The translations under genes were made by a program, and so were the position numbers. Shown piece by piece: positions 7,578-17,728 of a stretch of DNA of 54,734 bases. Numbering within the stretch: the stretch's first letter is position 1; each line of letters starts with the position of its first letter. Below the pieces are notes generated by a model. It was not told the origin of the DNA and ran no database searches. It saw nothing but the letters and a program-made list of their open reading frames with translations. This DNA comes from an uncultured Prevotella sp. (GTDB lineage Bacteria > Bacteroidota > Bacteroidia > Bacteroidales > Bacteroidaceae). The DNA is taken from assembly GCA_945869265.1 (NCBI GenBank), contig CAMBOI010000021.1, positions 1-54,734 of the forward strand. Direction: 5' to 3'.

Positions 7578-9172
7578 TATCTTATGCAGTTTTGCTGAAT
7601 GAATTCATTAAACTGTGAGCGATATCCATTGAACACGTTGATGTCCACATCGCCGTGTATGCCGCTAACACGTCCGTCGGGAGATAGCTGCCAATAGAGC
7701 AATTTAACATCTGGCTTAAACTCGCCGTAGCGGGCTATCCAAACATTGTAGTTCTTCTTGATGTCGGGAGCGGAGTCGAGATACTTGTTGACAAACGACT
7801 GACCCACGTATAGCACGGGTTTCACGCCCGTGACTCCCTGCACAGCCTTGAGCCATTGCCTTATGTTGCGGAACATTGCATCCACACCGCCCATCCTCTT
7901 GATCTGCGCAGCTGTCGGTTCGACGTCAAGCACAGGAGAAAGGTCGCCACTGCGGAATCGGGTGTTCTTGATGAAGAACCTTGCCTGCAATGCTCCCGAC
8001 GTGCGGGTGGAGAAGAAGTGGTAGGCACCCACGCGCACTCCGTGCTTGCGAGCCTGGGTATAGTCGGATGCATAATATTTATTGCGGATGCTGGTTCCTT
8101 CCGTAGATTTTATATACACAAACGACACAGGATAGTTTACCACTCCGCTCACTCTCTTGTTGCTGATATGCCCGAGGCTCGTGATGCGCAGTTGTCCCCA
8201 ATGTATGGGGTATTTTTTGCGCCCCTTGCCGTGCTGATATTTGGAGATGTCGATGCCGTAGATACGCTCAGAGGTGTATTGCATACGCTCGCCCTTGAAC
8301 TTGCCGTTCTGCCATTCGCCGGCGCGCAACTTCAGTGTTGACACCGCCACGCCGAATCCATTCTCGCAATCGTTGTCGAAGCGGCCCTCGTAGGTGTGGT
8401 CGGCATATCGGTAGCTGCCGTGTCCGCAAGCCTGCATCCAGCGGTCGGTTTGTCCGCGATACGTGCCATCATCGTCATATCGTGTTCCGAAGGACATCGT
8501 GTCGGCATTCCAAGTGCCCGCAACAAGTCGGCGGGAGTGGTCGAAGCTCACTCCCTTGCCATTGCGCTCAGTGCGCAACCATCGTCCCTGAGTCCATATT
8601 CCCCCGTCGATACCCACGAAGATAGGGGATAATGCAACACTGTCAATCCTTTGTCGCGTCACCACCTTCTTGGTAAATAGATGAGTAGATGCATCAATGG
8701 GAGCAAGTGCTTCGCGCCATTTTTCCAGTTTTGTCTTTTCATTTACAAGCACAGTAACCCTCTCCGCCACCATTTCAAATCCCTCGTCTTGCACATTATG
8801 ACGTTCGAGATAGTAATAAAGTTCCTGACGTATGGAATCGAGTTGTGATATGCGATGATTGATGTATTTGCGGTTTTTCTCTACAATACCGTAGATGTCA
8901 GATTGCCTAAGGGGCATATTTCCCGCATAATCCACCGACAGGGGTGAGAGAGACACACCATTGAGCATCGAGTCGCTATCCACCGAGCGGAAATATAGCA
9001 CGGTGCGCCCGTCGGCTTTCAGTTCGTAGTATGATTTCGTCTCGACATAGTGCATGTCGGCGGCATAGTGGCATTTCAGAAAATATCCCACAGAGCCCAA
9101 GGCTATTAATGACAACAACGCCAAGGATATTTTCCTCAGCGTTGAAATCTTTATAGAAATGTAGCCTTTCAT
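7577..9172 (-). CDS. GH25 lysozyme-like muramidase with MORN-like repeats
   Basis: 531-residue envelope protein. One N-terminal membrane segment (about 13-32) anchors it with the bulk in the periplasm. Residues about 95-160 are helical. Residues about 195-295 hold MORN-like beta repeats (DGTYRGQTDRWMQACGHGSY, YEGRFDNDCENGFG, AGEWQNGKFKGE). The C-terminal GH25 domain (about 308-525) has YGIDISKYQ, FVYIKSTEG, GAYHFFS and the catalytic PVLDVEPT, so it should cleave the MurNAc-GlcNAc bond. Normal GH25 enzymes are secreted; this one looks membrane-tethered and probably remodels the cell's own wall. It starts 6 nt after rho. Confidence 0.88.
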   Translation of the reverse strand: MKGYISIKISTLRKISLALLSLIALGSVGYFLKCHYAADMHYVETKSYYELKADGRTVLYFRSVDSDSMLNGVSLSPLSVDYAGNMPLRQSDIYGIVEKNRKYINHRISQLDSIRQELYYYLERHNVQDEGFEMVAERVTVLVNEKTKLEKWREALAPIDASTHLFTKKVVTRQRIDSVALSPIFVGIDGGIWTQGRWLRTERNGKGVSFDHSRRLVAGTWNADTMSFGTRYDDDGTYRGQTDRWMQACGHGSYRYADHTYEGRFDNDCENGFGVAVSTLKLRAGEWQNGKFKGERMQYTSERIYGIDISKYQHGKGRKKYPIHWGQLRITSLGHISNKRVSGVVNYPVSFVYIKSTEGTSIRNKYYASDYTQARKHGVRVGAYHFFSTRTSGALQARFFIKNTRFRSGDLSPVLDVEPTAAQIKRMGGVDAMFRNIRQWLKAVQGVTGVKPVLYVGQSFVNKYLDSAPDIKKNYNVWIARYGEFKPDVKLLYWQLSPDGRVSGIHGDVDINVFNGYRSQFNEFIQQNCIR

Positions 9173-9178
9173 TTGTCG

Positions 9179-11149
9179 TTATCCGTTCATTGACAGTAGG
9201 AACTCCTCGTTGCTTCTGGTTTGTATGAGTCGGTCTCTCACTGTGCTCATCGCCTCGATGGGGTTCATCTCGCTGATAAACTTGCGGATAATCCACATGC
9301 GGTTGAGCGTTGTCGGATCCTGCAGCAGGTCGTCGCGACGTGTGCTCGACTGCACGAGGTTGACCGACGGGAAGATACGCTTGTTGCTGAGCATGCGGTC
9401 GAGCTGGAGCTCCATGTTACCAGTACCCTTGAATTCTTCGAATATCACCTCGTCCATCTTCGAACCGGTGTCGATGAGGGCAGTGGCGATGATGGTGAGC
9501 GAACCGCCGTTCTCGATGTTACGTGCCGCACCGAAGAATCGCTTTGGTTTCTGAAGTGCATTGGCGTCAACACCACCGGTGAGCACCTTGCCGCTTGCCG
9601 GGCTCACCGTGTTGTATGCTCGGGCGAGACGGGTGATGGAGTCGAGGAAGATGACCACGTCGTGTCCACATTCCACCATGCGCTTTGCCTTCTCAAGCAC
9701 GATGCCCGCAATCTTTACGTGGCGGTCGGCGGGTTCGTCGAATGTAGAGGCAATAACCTCGGCATTCACCGTCCGGCTCATGTCAGTTACCTCCTCGGGT
9801 CGCTCGTCGATGAGCAGCATCATCAGGTAGGCCTCTGGGTGATTGGCAGCGATAGCATTTGCAATATCCTTCATGAGGATGGTCTTACCTGTCTTGGGTT
9901 GTGCCACGATGAGTGCGCGTTGTCCCTTTCCGATTGGCGAGAAGAGATCTACGATTCGTGTGCTTGGATTGGTAGTTGCAGGATCACCGCAAAGTTTGAA
10001 TTTCTCTTCTGGGAAGAGAGGGGTGAGATGTTCAAATGACACACGGTCGCGCACCTCAGACGGGTTGCGTCCGTTGATGAATTTGATATTGCTGAGTGCG
10101 AAGTATTTCTCACCTTCGCGTGGTGGGCGAACAGTGCAATCCACTACGTCGCCTGTTTTCAGTCCGTATCTCTTAATCTGTTGGGGGGATATATAAATGT
10201 CGTCGGGTGATGACAGATAGTTGTAGTCGCTTGAGCGGAGGAATCCATATCCGTCGGCAAGTATCTCAAGCACTCCGTTGCCCTCGATGATGTCGTCGAA
10301 GTCGTATTCGTCGTCCACTGAGGCAGGAACGTTCTGTGGGTAGTTGTTGTCATTGCGTTGTGACATGGGGCGGTCGAAGATGTCGAGGGTGGGCATTGCT
10401 TCCTGGTCCTCGATGGGGATGTCTTCAACCACAATGAAGTCGGTGCCGTCTTTTGGGTCGCCTATCCATCGACCTTCCTCGTCAACACCTTTCACTGTCG
10501 GGTCGTAAGAGGGGGTGTTGGTGCTTCCCTGATTGTGCTGCTCCATCTTGTTCTTCAGCATCTCAACCATCTCGGCAGTGGGTTGCTCTTCCGCATTTTC
10601 GGCTTGCTCATTGCCGCTTGGGGCTTGCTCTTCAGTTTTCACCTCTTCAGCCGGCACTACAGCAGCGGGAGCCTCTTGCTGTGTTTCTTCAGCCGGGGCA
10701 TTTTCCTCGGGGGCGGGTTGTGCTGCCTCGGTAGCAGCAGCCTCTTGTGCCTCTTTCAGGGCCTCGGCTGCGGCTATGGCTGCCAGTTCGGCTTTACTCT
10801 TCCTGCCGCGTTTCTTGGGTGCGGGAGCCGGTGCTGGTTCGGCGGTGGCTGGTTCCTCGGCAGTGGCAGTGGCCTTGGCGGCGGCTTTCTTGCCGTTGGT
10901 GCCGTTTACGTCGTAGTTTTCGCCGTCAGTTCCCTTCACTGTATATACCTTGTCGGTATCCTTCTTCACAATTCTTGTCCTTTTTCTTTTAGTTGTGGCG
11001 TTTGCCGCCGAATCCTCGGCTGCCTTGTCAAGGATGGCATACACCACGTTCTCGAGTTGGTCATTAGGCGTAACCTTAATACCCAACTCACTGGCTACAG
11101 TCACCAATTTGGTGATGTCCATTGATTCCAATTCTTCTTTTGTGTACAT
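9179..11149 (-). CDS. rho: Transcription termination factor Rho with long N-terminal insert
   Basis: 656-residue RNA helicase that ends transcription of untranslated RNA. Order: Rho-N domain (about 1-43), an acidic, Ala/Pro/Glu-rich insert with basic patches (about 45-285, for example [12 protein letters not shown]), cold-shock RNA-binding domain (about 290-370, [17 protein letters not shown]), then the RecA-like ATPase with P-loop AQPKTGKT (416-423), Walker B region [16 protein letters not shown] (Q-loop) and [14 protein letters not shown]. coli Rho has 419 residues, so the insert accounts for nearly all the extra length; such inserts are known in Bacteroidota and others and can aid RNA binding or phase behaviour. 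It heads an operon with a strong promoter at 11238-11269. Confidence 0.97.
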   Translation of the reverse strand: MYTKEELESMDITKLVTVASELGIKVTPNDQLENVVYAILDKAAEDSAANATTKRKRTRIVKKDTDKVYTVKGTDGENYDVNGTNGKKAAAKATATAEEPATAEPAPAPAPKKRGRKSKAELAAIAAAEALKEAQEAAATEAAQPAPEENAPAEETQQEAPAAVVPAEEVKTEEQAPSGNEQAENAEEQPTAEMVEMLKNKMEQHNQGSTNTPSYDPTVKGVDEEGRWIGDPKDGTDFIVVEDIPIEDQEAMPTLDIFDRPMSQRNDNNYPQNVPASVDDEYDFDDIIEGNGVLEILADGYGFLRSSDYNYLSSPDDIYISPQQIKRYGLKTGDVVDCTVRPPREGEKYFALSNIKFINGRNPSEVRDRVSFEHLTPLFPEEKFKLCGDPATTNPSTRIVDLFSPIGKGQRALIVAQPKTGKTILMKDIANAIAANHPEAYLMMLLIDERPEEVTDMSRTVNAEVIASTFDEPADRHVKIAGIVLEKAKRMVECGHDVVIFLDSITRLARAYNTVSPASGKVLTGGVDANALQKPKRFFGAARNIENGGSLTIIATALIDTGSKMDEVIFEEFKGTGNMELQLDRMLSNKRIFPSVNLVQSSTRRDDLLQDPTTLNRMWIIRKFISEMNPIEAMSTVRDRLIQTRSNEEFLLSMNG

Positions 11150-11237
11150 ACTTTTATCAGTATAATAATGATATGATAAATGATTCTGTGATGACGTGTT
11201 TCAAGGAAAGAAACACCGATTTATCTAAAAATCTGTG

Positions 11238-11269
11238 CAAAGGTAAGGCTTTTTTTTGAATTGAACAAA
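11238..11269 (-). promoter_or_regulatory. rho promoter
   Basis: Minus strand: TTTG (11266-11269), 20 nt, TACCTTTG (11238-11245); an exact consensus match. The leader is about 85 nt, long enough for the autogenous control that rho genes often have, but I see no terminator-like structure in it. Confidence 0.8.
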
Positions 11270-11309
11270 TAATTTCTACTTTTTTTTCGCTTAAATGCCA
11301 AAAAAAGTG

Positions 11310-11317
11310 TACCTTTG
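11310..11317 (+). promoter_or_regulatory. -7 box for the DMP19-like gene, 8 nt from the ATG
   Basis: TACCTTTG with only 8 nt to the ATG at 11326. TTCG at 11286-11289 gives an imperfect -33 at 20 nt. Transcription would begin at or just before the start codon. Confidence 0.65.
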
Positions 11318-11325
11318 CACTCAAT

Positions 11326-11835
11326 ATGACAGAAGTGACAGTAAAAGACTCTGCTCTGCGCAAGGCTGCAGGCGAGGGAATGGACGAATTTGTAGAGGTG
11401 TTCTTCACGGCTATCAAGGATGCTGTGGGGGGCGAGTTGAATGCTCAGACAATGTTGGAACTCAATTCCGACCAGATAACGCTGTGGGCGTATCGCATCT
11501 TGCGCGACGAGGTGATGGACGGAGGATTCGTGCAACTCATCCACAATGGCTACGGCCCCTTTATCTTCCTCAATCCCTTTGCCAAGGCTGTCAAGGAGTG
11601 GGGACTGCGCGACCTCTCGAAGATGATTTATTCGGTACATTCGCTATTCAAGAAACATAGGGCCGAACTTGAGAAGGACTGCACTGACGAAGAGTTTATG
11701 GCTCTCTTCGAGATGCACCCGGAGTTTGACGACTTCGACGACGACTTCGTGGAGAACGAGGAACGCTTTACTGCCCAAGTGGCTGAATATATTGACAACA
11801 ACATTGAAAAGTTTGCGAGAATAGAAGATGAATAA
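11326..11835 (+). CDS. DMP19/DUF4375-like protein
   Basis: 169-residue acidic cytoplasmic protein. The core [20 protein letters not shown] followed by KEWG matches the DMP19 (DUF4375) family, named after a Neisseria DNA-mimic protein. The C-terminus is very acidic ([16 protein letters not shown]), which fits a DNA-mimic or protein-binding role, but function is not proven for these homologues. The gene overlaps smpB by 8 nt, so the two are translated as a pair. The promoter at 11310-11317 predicts an almost leaderless mRNA for this and the genes behind it. Confidence 0.65.
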   Translation: MTEVTVKDSALRKAAGEGMDEFVEVFFTAIKDAVGGELNAQTMLELNSDQITLWAYRILRDEVMDGGFVQLIHNGYGPFIFLNPFAKAVKEWGLRDLSKMIYSVHSLFKKHRAELEKDCTDEEFMALFEMHPEFDDFDDDFVENEERFTAQVAEYIDNNIEKFARIEDE

Positions 11836-12307
11836 GGAACAGGAGAAAATCAGGAAGAAGAGTCCGGTGAACATACGCAACAAGAAGGCCTCGTTTGAGT
11901 ATTTCTTTATCGAGGAATACACGGCGGGTATTGTGCTCACCGGCACCGAGATAAAGTCAATCCGACTGGGAAAGGCAAGTCTGGTGGACACCTTCTGCTA
12001 TATCAACAATGGAGAGATATGGGTGAAGGGCATGAGCATTAGTCCGTATTTCTATGGCTCATACAATAATCACGATATGAAGCGCGACCGCAAGTTATTG
12101 CTCAATAAGAAGGAGATACAGAAACTGCAGAGTGCCACCAAGCAGACGGGTTATACCATCGTCCCCCTGCTCGTGTTTATTGATGACAAGGGAAGGGCTA
12201 AGATGGACATCGCCCTGTGCAAGGGTAAGAAGGAATTCGACAAGCGACAGACTCTGAAGGAAAAGGAAGATCGCCGCGAGATGGACAGGGCTATCAAGCA
12301 TTTTTAA
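11828..12307 (+). CDS. smpB: SsrA-binding protein
   Basis: 159-residue partner of tmRNA in rescue of stalled ribosomes. The OB-fold core is typical ([36 protein letters not shown], then [12 protein letters not shown]), and the basic C-terminal tail ([18 protein letters not shown]) that enters the decoding centre is complete. It starts 8 nt inside the preceding gene and is followed after 30 nt by metH. No ssrA gene was recognised in this window. Confidence 0.96.
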   Translation: MNKEQEKIRKKSPVNIRNKKASFEYFFIEEYTAGIVLTGTEIKSIRLGKASLVDTFCYINNGEIWVKGMSISPYFYGSYNNHDMKRDRKLLLNKKEIQKLQSATKQTGYTIVPLLVFIDDKGRAKMDIALCKGKKEFDKRQTLKEKEDRREMDRAIKHF

Positions 12308-12337
12308 ATAATGTCCTACCCGCAAAAATGAAAAAGA

Positions 12338-15124
12338 ATGAGTATAAGAGATATAATTAAGAACAGGATATTGGTGCTCGACGGAGCGATGGGCACAATG
12401 ATTCAGAGCTACGGATTGACCGAGGAGGACTTCCGAGGTTCTCGCTTTGCCGACAACGCCGTAGAGATGAGGGGTAACAACGATATGCTCAATATCACTC
12501 GTCCCGACGTGATACTCGATATACACCGACGCTATCTGCGTGCCGGTGCGGATATCATTTCCACCAACACCTTCAGTAGCCAACGTATATCCGAAGCTGA
12601 CTACTGTCTGGAGGACGTGAGCCGCGAGATGGCATACGAGGGGGCACGACTGGCGCGTCGGGCTGCCGATGAGTTTTCCACACCTTCCCGTCCAAGATTT
12701 GTGGCGGGTTCGGTGGGACCTACAAACAAGACTTGTTCGATGAGCCCCGACGTGAGCAATCCCGCCATGCGCGAACTCACCTACGACCAACTCTTTGATG
12801 CATATTCTGAGCAGATGGAGGCATTGGTGGATGGAGGAGTGGATGTGCTGCTCATCGAAACTATCTTCGACACACTCAATGCCAAGGTGGCTGTGGATGC
12901 CGCCACTGATGTCATACGCCGAAAGGGTAGGGACGTGCCTGTGATGCTCTCGGTGACGGTGAGCGATCTTGCCGGACGCACGCTCAGCGGACAGACTCTC
13001 GACGCCTTTCTCGCAAGCATCAGCACCTACGAAATCTTCTCCGTGGGTCTCAACTGCTCCTTTGGTGCGCGTCAGATGAAACCCTTCCTTGCCCGACTCG
13101 CGTCCAAGGCTCCTTATTACGTCAGTTGCCATCCCAACGCCGGACTGCCCAACTCGCTCGGTCTCTACGACGAGACTGCCGACTCGATGGCTCCGCAGAT
13201 TGCTGAGTATATCAACGAGGGACTTGTCAACATCATCGGCGGTTGCTGTGGCACCACCGACGAGTTTATCGCCCGCTATGTTCCCTTAGTAGATGGAGTG
13301 AAACCGCGTCTTCCCCAACCTAAGCCAACGACAATGTGGCTCAGTGGACTGGAATTGCTCGACGTCACTCCCGAAGTGGGATTTGTCAATGTGGGCGAGA
13401 GATGCAATGTGGCTGGTTCGCGCAAGTTCCTCCGACTTATCAAGGAAAAGAAATATGATGAGGCTCTCACCATCGCACGCAAGCAGGTGGAGGACGGAGC
13501 GCAGGTGATCGACATCAATATGGACGACGGTCTGCTTGATGCGCGCGAGGAGATGTCCACATTCCTCAATCTCGTGGCAAGCGAACCTGAAATAGCGCGC
13601 GTACCTATTATGATTGATTCCTCCAAGTGGGATGTCATCACCGCAGGACTCAAATGCGTGCAGGGCAAGTGTATCGTCAACTCCATATCGCTCAAGGAGG
13701 GTGAGGACGTGTTTGTGAGTCATGCTCGCGATGTCATGCGCTATGGTGCTGCTGTGGTGGTGATGTGCTTCGACGAACAGGGACAGGCCACTTCCTACGA
13801 GCGACGAATAGAAATTGCGCAGCGTGCATATCGTATTCTTACTCAGAAGGTCGGGATGAATCCTCTCGACATAATCTTCGATCCCAATGTGCTTGCCATA
13901 GCCACTGGTATGGAGGAGCATGATGCATACGCAGCCGACTTTATACGTGCCACCGAATGGATACGCACCAATCTCCCTGGAGCCCACGTGAGCGGAGGTG
14001 TGAGCAACCTATCCTTCTCATTCCGAGGCAACAACTGGATTCGCGAGGCAATGCATGCCGTATTCCTCTATCATGCTATATCCAAGGGGATGGAATTCGG
14101 TATTGTCAACCCTGCCACCAAAGTGCTGTATAGCGACATTCCATCCGACGAACTTGAGATTATCGAGGACGTGGTGCTCAATCGCCGCAAGTATGCATCC
14201 GAGCGTCTTATCTCATTGGCAGAGAAAATCAAGGCTGAACAGGAGACAGCAAGCAACAATCCCTCGTCATCTGCCACACAACATGAGCAGTGGCGCGAAC
14301 TACCTCTCGTCGAGCGACTGCAATACGCCCTCGTCAAGGGTATAGGCGAACATCTTGAGGAAGACCTCGCCGAGGCTCTCACCGTATATCCCAAGGCGGT
14401 GAACATCATCGAGGGTCCTCTGATGGACGGCATGAACACCGTGGGACAGCTTTTCGGCAGTGGCAAGATGTTTCTGCCCCAGGTGGTGAAGACTGCCCGC
14501 ACGATGAAGCAGGCAGTGGCCATATTGCAGCCTCATATAGAAAATCCTGGATTATCCGCAAATTCCGGTTCTCTTGAGGGCGATTCGCCCGCAACCCCCT
14601 CAAAAAAATCCGGCAAAGTGCTCATTGCCACCGTCAAGGGCGATGTCCACGACATCGGAAAGAATATCGTGGGCGTGGTGATGGCTTGCAACAACTACGA
14701 GGTAATCGACATGGGAGTGATGGTGCCCCCCGAACAGATAGTGCGCAAGGCTATCGAGGAGAAAGTGGATATCATCGGTCTCAGCGGACTTATCACTCCG
14801 AGTCTTGAGGAGATGGTCAACGTGGTGCGCGAGATGGAGAAGGCGGGGCTTCACATACCCGTGATGATTGGCGGTGCCACCACCAGTGAACTGCATGTGG
14901 CTCTCAAGATAGCACCCGTGTATAGCGGTCCGGTGGTGTGGATGAAGGATGCCTCGCAGAATCCGCTTATTGCCTCGCGCCTGCTCAGTGATGGAGATGG
15001 CGAGGATATACAGCATGGTCTTGACGAGAAATATGCCCACATGCGAGCCGATTATCAGTCGCAGCAGCAGGCTCTCTCATCATTGGAAGAAGCGCGCAAG
15101 AACAAGCTCAATCTGTGGGAATAG
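12338..15124 (+). CDS. metH: Cobalamin-dependent methionine synthase lacking the reactivation domain
   Basis: 928-residue enzyme moving a methyl group from 5-methyltetrahydrofolate to homocysteine through methylcobalamin. Domains: homocysteine-binding TIM barrel (about 1-310; zinc cysteines in GLNCSFGA near residue 237 and GGCCGTT near 300), pterin-binding barrel (about 340-620; [19 protein letters not shown]), helical cap (about 650-740) and cobalamin-binding Rossmann domain with the D-x-H-x2-G motif [14 protein letters not shown] (about 765-780). The protein ends after the B12 domain; the roughly 300-residue AdoMet reactivation domain of E. coli MetH (1227 residues) is absent. A Ser/Pro/Gly-rich linker (about 735-755) is inserted before the B12 domain. 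No cobalamin riboswitch fits the 30-nt upstream gap. Confidence 0.95.
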   Translation: MSIRDIIKNRILVLDGAMGTMIQSYGLTEEDFRGSRFADNAVEMRGNNDMLNITRPDVILDIHRRYLRAGADIISTNTFSSQRISEADYCLEDVSREMAYEGARLARRAADEFSTPSRPRFVAGSVGPTNKTCSMSPDVSNPAMRELTYDQLFDAYSEQMEALVDGGVDVLLIETIFDTLNAKVAVDAATDVIRRKGRDVPVMLSVTVSDLAGRTLSGQTLDAFLASISTYEIFSVGLNCSFGARQMKPFLARLASKAPYYVSCHPNAGLPNSLGLYDETADSMAPQIAEYINEGLVNIIGGCCGTTDEFIARYVPLVDGVKPRLPQPKPTTMWLSGLELLDVTPEVGFVNVGERCNVAGSRKFLRLIKEKKYDEALTIARKQVEDGAQVIDINMDDGLLDAREEMSTFLNLVASEPEIARVPIMIDSSKWDVITAGLKCVQGKCIVNSISLKEGEDVFVSHARDVMRYGAAVVVMCFDEQGQATSYERRIEIAQRAYRILTQKVGMNPLDIIFDPNVLAIATGMEEHDAYAADFIRATEWIRTNLPGAHVSGGVSNLSFSFRGNNWIREAMHAVFLYHAISKGMEFGIVNPATKVLYSDIPSDELEIIEDVVLNRRKYASERLISLAEKIKAEQETASNNPSSSATQHEQWRELPLVERLQYALVKGIGEHLEEDLAEALTVYPKAVNIIEGPLMDGMNTVGQLFGSGKMFLPQVVKTARTMKQAVAILQPHIENPGLSANSGSLEGDSPATPSKKSGKVLIATVKGDVHDIGKNIVGVVMACNNYEVIDMGVMVPPEQIVRKAIEEKVDIIGLSGLITPSLEEMVNVVREMEKAGLHIPVMIGGATTSELHVALKIAPVYSGPVVWMKDASQNPLIASRLLSDGDGEDIQHGLDEKYAHMRADYQSQQQALSSLEEARKNKLNLWE

Positions 15125-15172
15125 AAATCTGTGATAATCCAATATAAATTAACATCTGAGATAATCTGTGGA
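15110..15172 (+). repeat. AATCTGTG motif copies at the metH-HAD junction
   Basis: Copies of AATCTGTG start at 15110, 15126 and 15163 (the first within the last metH codons), spaced by ATAATC-like sequence. They are the same unit as the large array at 17328-17728. Confidence 0.6.
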
Positions 15173-15178
15173 TGAATA

Positions 15179-15823
15179 ATGATAAAGACAATATTATTTG
15201 ATATGGGTGGAGTGGTGATAACCCTCGCCCAACCCCAGGCAATAGAGCGTTTTAAGGCGCTTGGACTCAAGGATGCCGAGCAACGCCTCGATGCCTATAC
15301 ACAACAGGGTATCTTCGGCGACTTGGAATCAGGTAAGATTACTGATGAGGATTTCCGTCGTGAACTCAGCGTTCTCGTGGGACGCGAACTCACATGGCAG
15401 GAGTGTTTAAATGCGTGGAAGGGCTATTGCGGCGATGTGCCCAAGCGCAATCTGCGCAAGATGAAGGAACTGCGCGAGCGCGGCTATCGTGTGGTGCTAC
15501 TCTCCAACACCAATCCCTTTATGATGTCGTGGGTGATGAGCAACGAGTTTGACGGCGAGGGACATTCTCTTGCCTATTATCTCGATGCCGCCTACGAAAG
15601 CTATAAGTGTGGGGCTATGAAGCCCGACCCTAAGTTTTTCAATGCCGTCATCGAGGGCGAAAAACTCATTCCCTCCGAGACTCTCTTCATTGACGACGGA
15701 CCTCGCAATATCGAGGCTGCCAAGGCTCTTGGCATACATACCCTCCTCGTGAAAAATGGTGAGGACTGGACTGGGAAACTTGAAGACATATTGTCTTCGA
15801 TCGATAAAGAATTAAAGAAATAA
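15179..15823 (+). CDS. HAD superfamily hydrolase (YihX-like)
   Basis: 214-residue cytoplasmic phosphatase-type HAD protein. Motif I is FDMGGVV (nucleophile Asp8, with Gly where many HADs have the second Asp, as in the YihX/epoxide-hydrolase-N branch). Motif II is LLSNTNP, the lysine motif is MKPDPKFF and motif III/IV is FIDDGPRNIEAA. A helical cap follows motif I. A sugar phosphate such as glucose-1-phosphate is a plausible substrate by family, not by direct evidence. It lies 54 nt after metH and is probably cotranscribed with it and with the GHL10 gene. Confidence 0.88.
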   Translation: MIKTILFDMGGVVITLAQPQAIERFKALGLKDAEQRLDAYTQQGIFGDLESGKITDEDFRRELSVLVGRELTWQECLNAWKGYCGDVPKRNLRKMKELRERGYRVVLLSNTNPFMMSWVMSNEFDGEGHSLAYYLDAAYESYKCGAMKPDPKFFNAVIEGEKLIPSETLFIDDGPRNIEAAKALGIHTLLVKNGEDWTGKLEDILSSIDKELKK

Positions 15824-15843
15824 AAGTTTATTTGCACTTGATT

Positions 15844-17322
15844 ATGGAATTAAAAAATATGATTCGCCCGGCATTTATAGCCCTCTTGCTTTTTGTAGTG
15901 GCAACAGTATGTGCCAATACTGTCCGCGAGTTCCGTGGTGCTTGGATACAATGCGTCAACGGACAGTTTATGGGTATGTCAACTGCCGACATACAGAAAA
16001 CACTTACCTATCAGTTGGACGAACTGCAGAAGGACGGAGCCAATGCCATCATCTTCCAGGTGCGTCCCGAGTGCGACGCCCTCTACAATAGCAGTATCGA
16101 ACCGTGGAGCCGTTTCCTCACTGGTGAGCAGGGCAAGGCTCCCTCGCCATATTGGGACCCTCTGCAGTGGATGATAGAGCAATGTCACAAGCGCGGTATG
16201 GAACTCCATGCATGGATAAATCCCTATCGTGCCAAGACCAAGACCACCCATGTCCTCTCTCCCAAGCACATAGCCCACAAGCGTCGCGATCTCGTCTTTG
16301 AGTATGACGGACAGTACATCCTCAATCCTGCCTATGACGAGAATCGCCAGTATATATGTCATGTCGTTGGCGATATCCTTCGCCGTTATGATGTCGATGG
16401 ACTTCATATCGACGACTATTTCTATCCCTATCCCGCAGCCGGCTGCACCATTCCCGATGAGCAACTCTATCGTAGAAATCCGGGAGGGCACTCCAATATC
16501 GGTGATTGGCGTCGATACAATGTCAACCTGTTCATGAAGGAGATGCACGACACTATCCGTGCCGTCAAACCCTGGGTGAAATTCGGAGTGTCGCCCTTCG
16601 GTATATATCGCAACAAAAAGAGCGACCCCAATGGCAGCGACACCCGCGGCCTGCAGAACTACGACGACCTTTATGCCGACGTGCTTTTGTGGATCAACAA
16701 TGGATGGGTGGATTATTGCGTTCCGCAGATATATTGGCAGATAGGTCATCCCACAGCCGACTACAAGACTCTCATTCAATGGTGGGACCGCAATGCCTCT
16801 GCCCGTCCTCTCTATATCGGTGAGGATGTGGAGCGCACTGTCAAGTATAAGGATGACGACAATCCCAATCAGCATCAGATGCCTGCCAAGTATAAATTGC
16901 ACGACTTCGCCAATAATGTCCAGGGCACCGTTCTCTGGTATGCCAAGGCAGCCGTTGACAATATCGGCAATTATGGTATGATGTTGCGCAATGTTTATTG
17001 GCGCACTCCAGCCTTGCAGCCCTTAATGCCTTTTATCTCTAAAAAGCAGCCAGGCAAGCCCCGCAAGGTTAAGATGGTGTGGACCTCCGATGGACCAATG
17101 CTTTTCTGGACTGCACCCAAAACGAAGTCCAAGTCAAAGGATTGGGCATCCAATGCCCATCAGTATGCAGTGTATTGCGACGGCACACTCGTAGCCGTCA
17201 CCTCCGACACATTCTTCAAGTTGCCCTACGTTGATGGCAAGACCAAGCACACCTACGTTGTCACTTCCCTCAATCGCATTCACAACGAGAGCAAGGCAGT
17301 GAAGAAAAAGATAAAACTATGA
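15844..17322 (+). CDS. GHL10 (DUF187/UPF0748) glycosyl-hydrolase-like protein
   Basis: 492-residue exported protein. Signal peptide about residues 6-25 (FIALLLFVVATVCAN). The GHL10 TIM barrel follows (about 30-370): REFRGAWIQCVNG, ANAIIFQVRPECDALY, ELHAWINPYRA, VDGLHIDDYFYPYP, FGVSPFGIYR and WVDYCVPQIYWQ. The C-terminal about 90 residues look like a fibronectin type III domain. Relatives are thought to cut cell-wall or surface glycans, including denuded peptidoglycan; the substrate here is unknown. The start is ATG 15844, with ATG 15859 also possible and equally close to the signal peptide. It ends the 11326-17322 transcription unit; the repeat array begins directly after its stop. Confidence 0.88.
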   Translation: MELKNMIRPAFIALLLFVVATVCANTVREFRGAWIQCVNGQFMGMSTADIQKTLTYQLDELQKDGANAIIFQVRPECDALYNSSIEPWSRFLTGEQGKAPSPYWDPLQWMIEQCHKRGMELHAWINPYRAKTKTTHVLSPKHIAHKRRDLVFEYDGQYILNPAYDENRQYICHVVGDILRRYDVDGLHIDDYFYPYPAAGCTIPDEQLYRRNPGGHSNIGDWRRYNVNLFMKEMHDTIRAVKPWVKFGVSPFGIYRNKKSDPNGSDTRGLQNYDDLYADVLLWINNGWVDYCVPQIYWQIGHPTADYKTLIQWWDRNASARPLYIGEDVERTVKYKDDDNPNQHQMPAKYKLHDFANNVQGTVLWYAKAAVDNIGNYGMMLRNVYWRTPALQPLMPFISKKQPGKPRKVKMVWTSDGPMLFWTAPKTKSKSKDWASNAHQYAVYCDGTLVAVTSDTFFKLPYVDGKTKHTYVVTSLNRIHNESKAVKKKIKL

Positions 17323-17327
17323 TATTA

Positions 17328-17728
17328 TTATTATCATCAATCAATAATCAATAATCAATAATCAATAATCATCCTAATCAGAGCCTTTGGCTCTTAATCT
17401 GTGCCAATCTGTGTTAATCTGTGGTCTATAAAACCATCTGTGGTCTGACTTATTTTGTCCACAGATTATCACAGATTATCACAGATTTTATTAAGGCACG
17501 AAAATCCACAGAGTTTTTTGTCCACAGATTATCACAGATTATCACAGATTTTTTAATATCTAAAGATATTGTGATTATCACAGATTATTATCATCAATCA
17601 ATAATCATCAATCAATAATCAATAATCATCCTAATCAGAGCCTTTGGCTCTTAATCTGTGCCAATCTGTGTTAATCTGTGGTCTATAAAAACCATCTGTG
17701 GTCTGACTTCTTTTGTCCACAGATTATT
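17328..17728. repeat. Intergenic repeat array (AATCTGTG / CACAGATT units)
   Basis: The whole 404-nt gap between the convergent GHL10 and ABC genes is repeat. A unit of about 140 nt occurs twice (about 17328-17470 and 17584-17728): an (ATCAATA)n stretch, a GAGCC-TTT-GGCTC hairpin (17381-17393 and 17638-17650), three forward AATCTGTG motifs, then CCATCTGTGGTCTGACTT and TTTTGTCCACAGATTAT. Between them GTCCACAGATTATCACAGATT with a second ATCACAGATT is itself duplicated (17457-17489, 17520-17552). CACAGATT is the reverse complement of AATCTGTG, so the RNA from either strand can fold into long hairpins. I see no gene here. Confidence 0.85.

Noticed and set aside
12308..12337. Cobalamin riboswitch ahead of metH
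   Set aside because: Only 30 nt separate smpB and metH and they hold none of the conserved B12-box sequence; such riboswitches need about 200 nt.
17457..17552. CRISPR array in the repeat-rich gap
   Set aside because: Units are of unequal length, overlap each other, have both orientations and no unique spacers; no cas gene is near.
17421..17618. Small open frame in the AATCTGTG array
   Set aside because: It is composed entirely of repeat units, has no start context or conserved domain.
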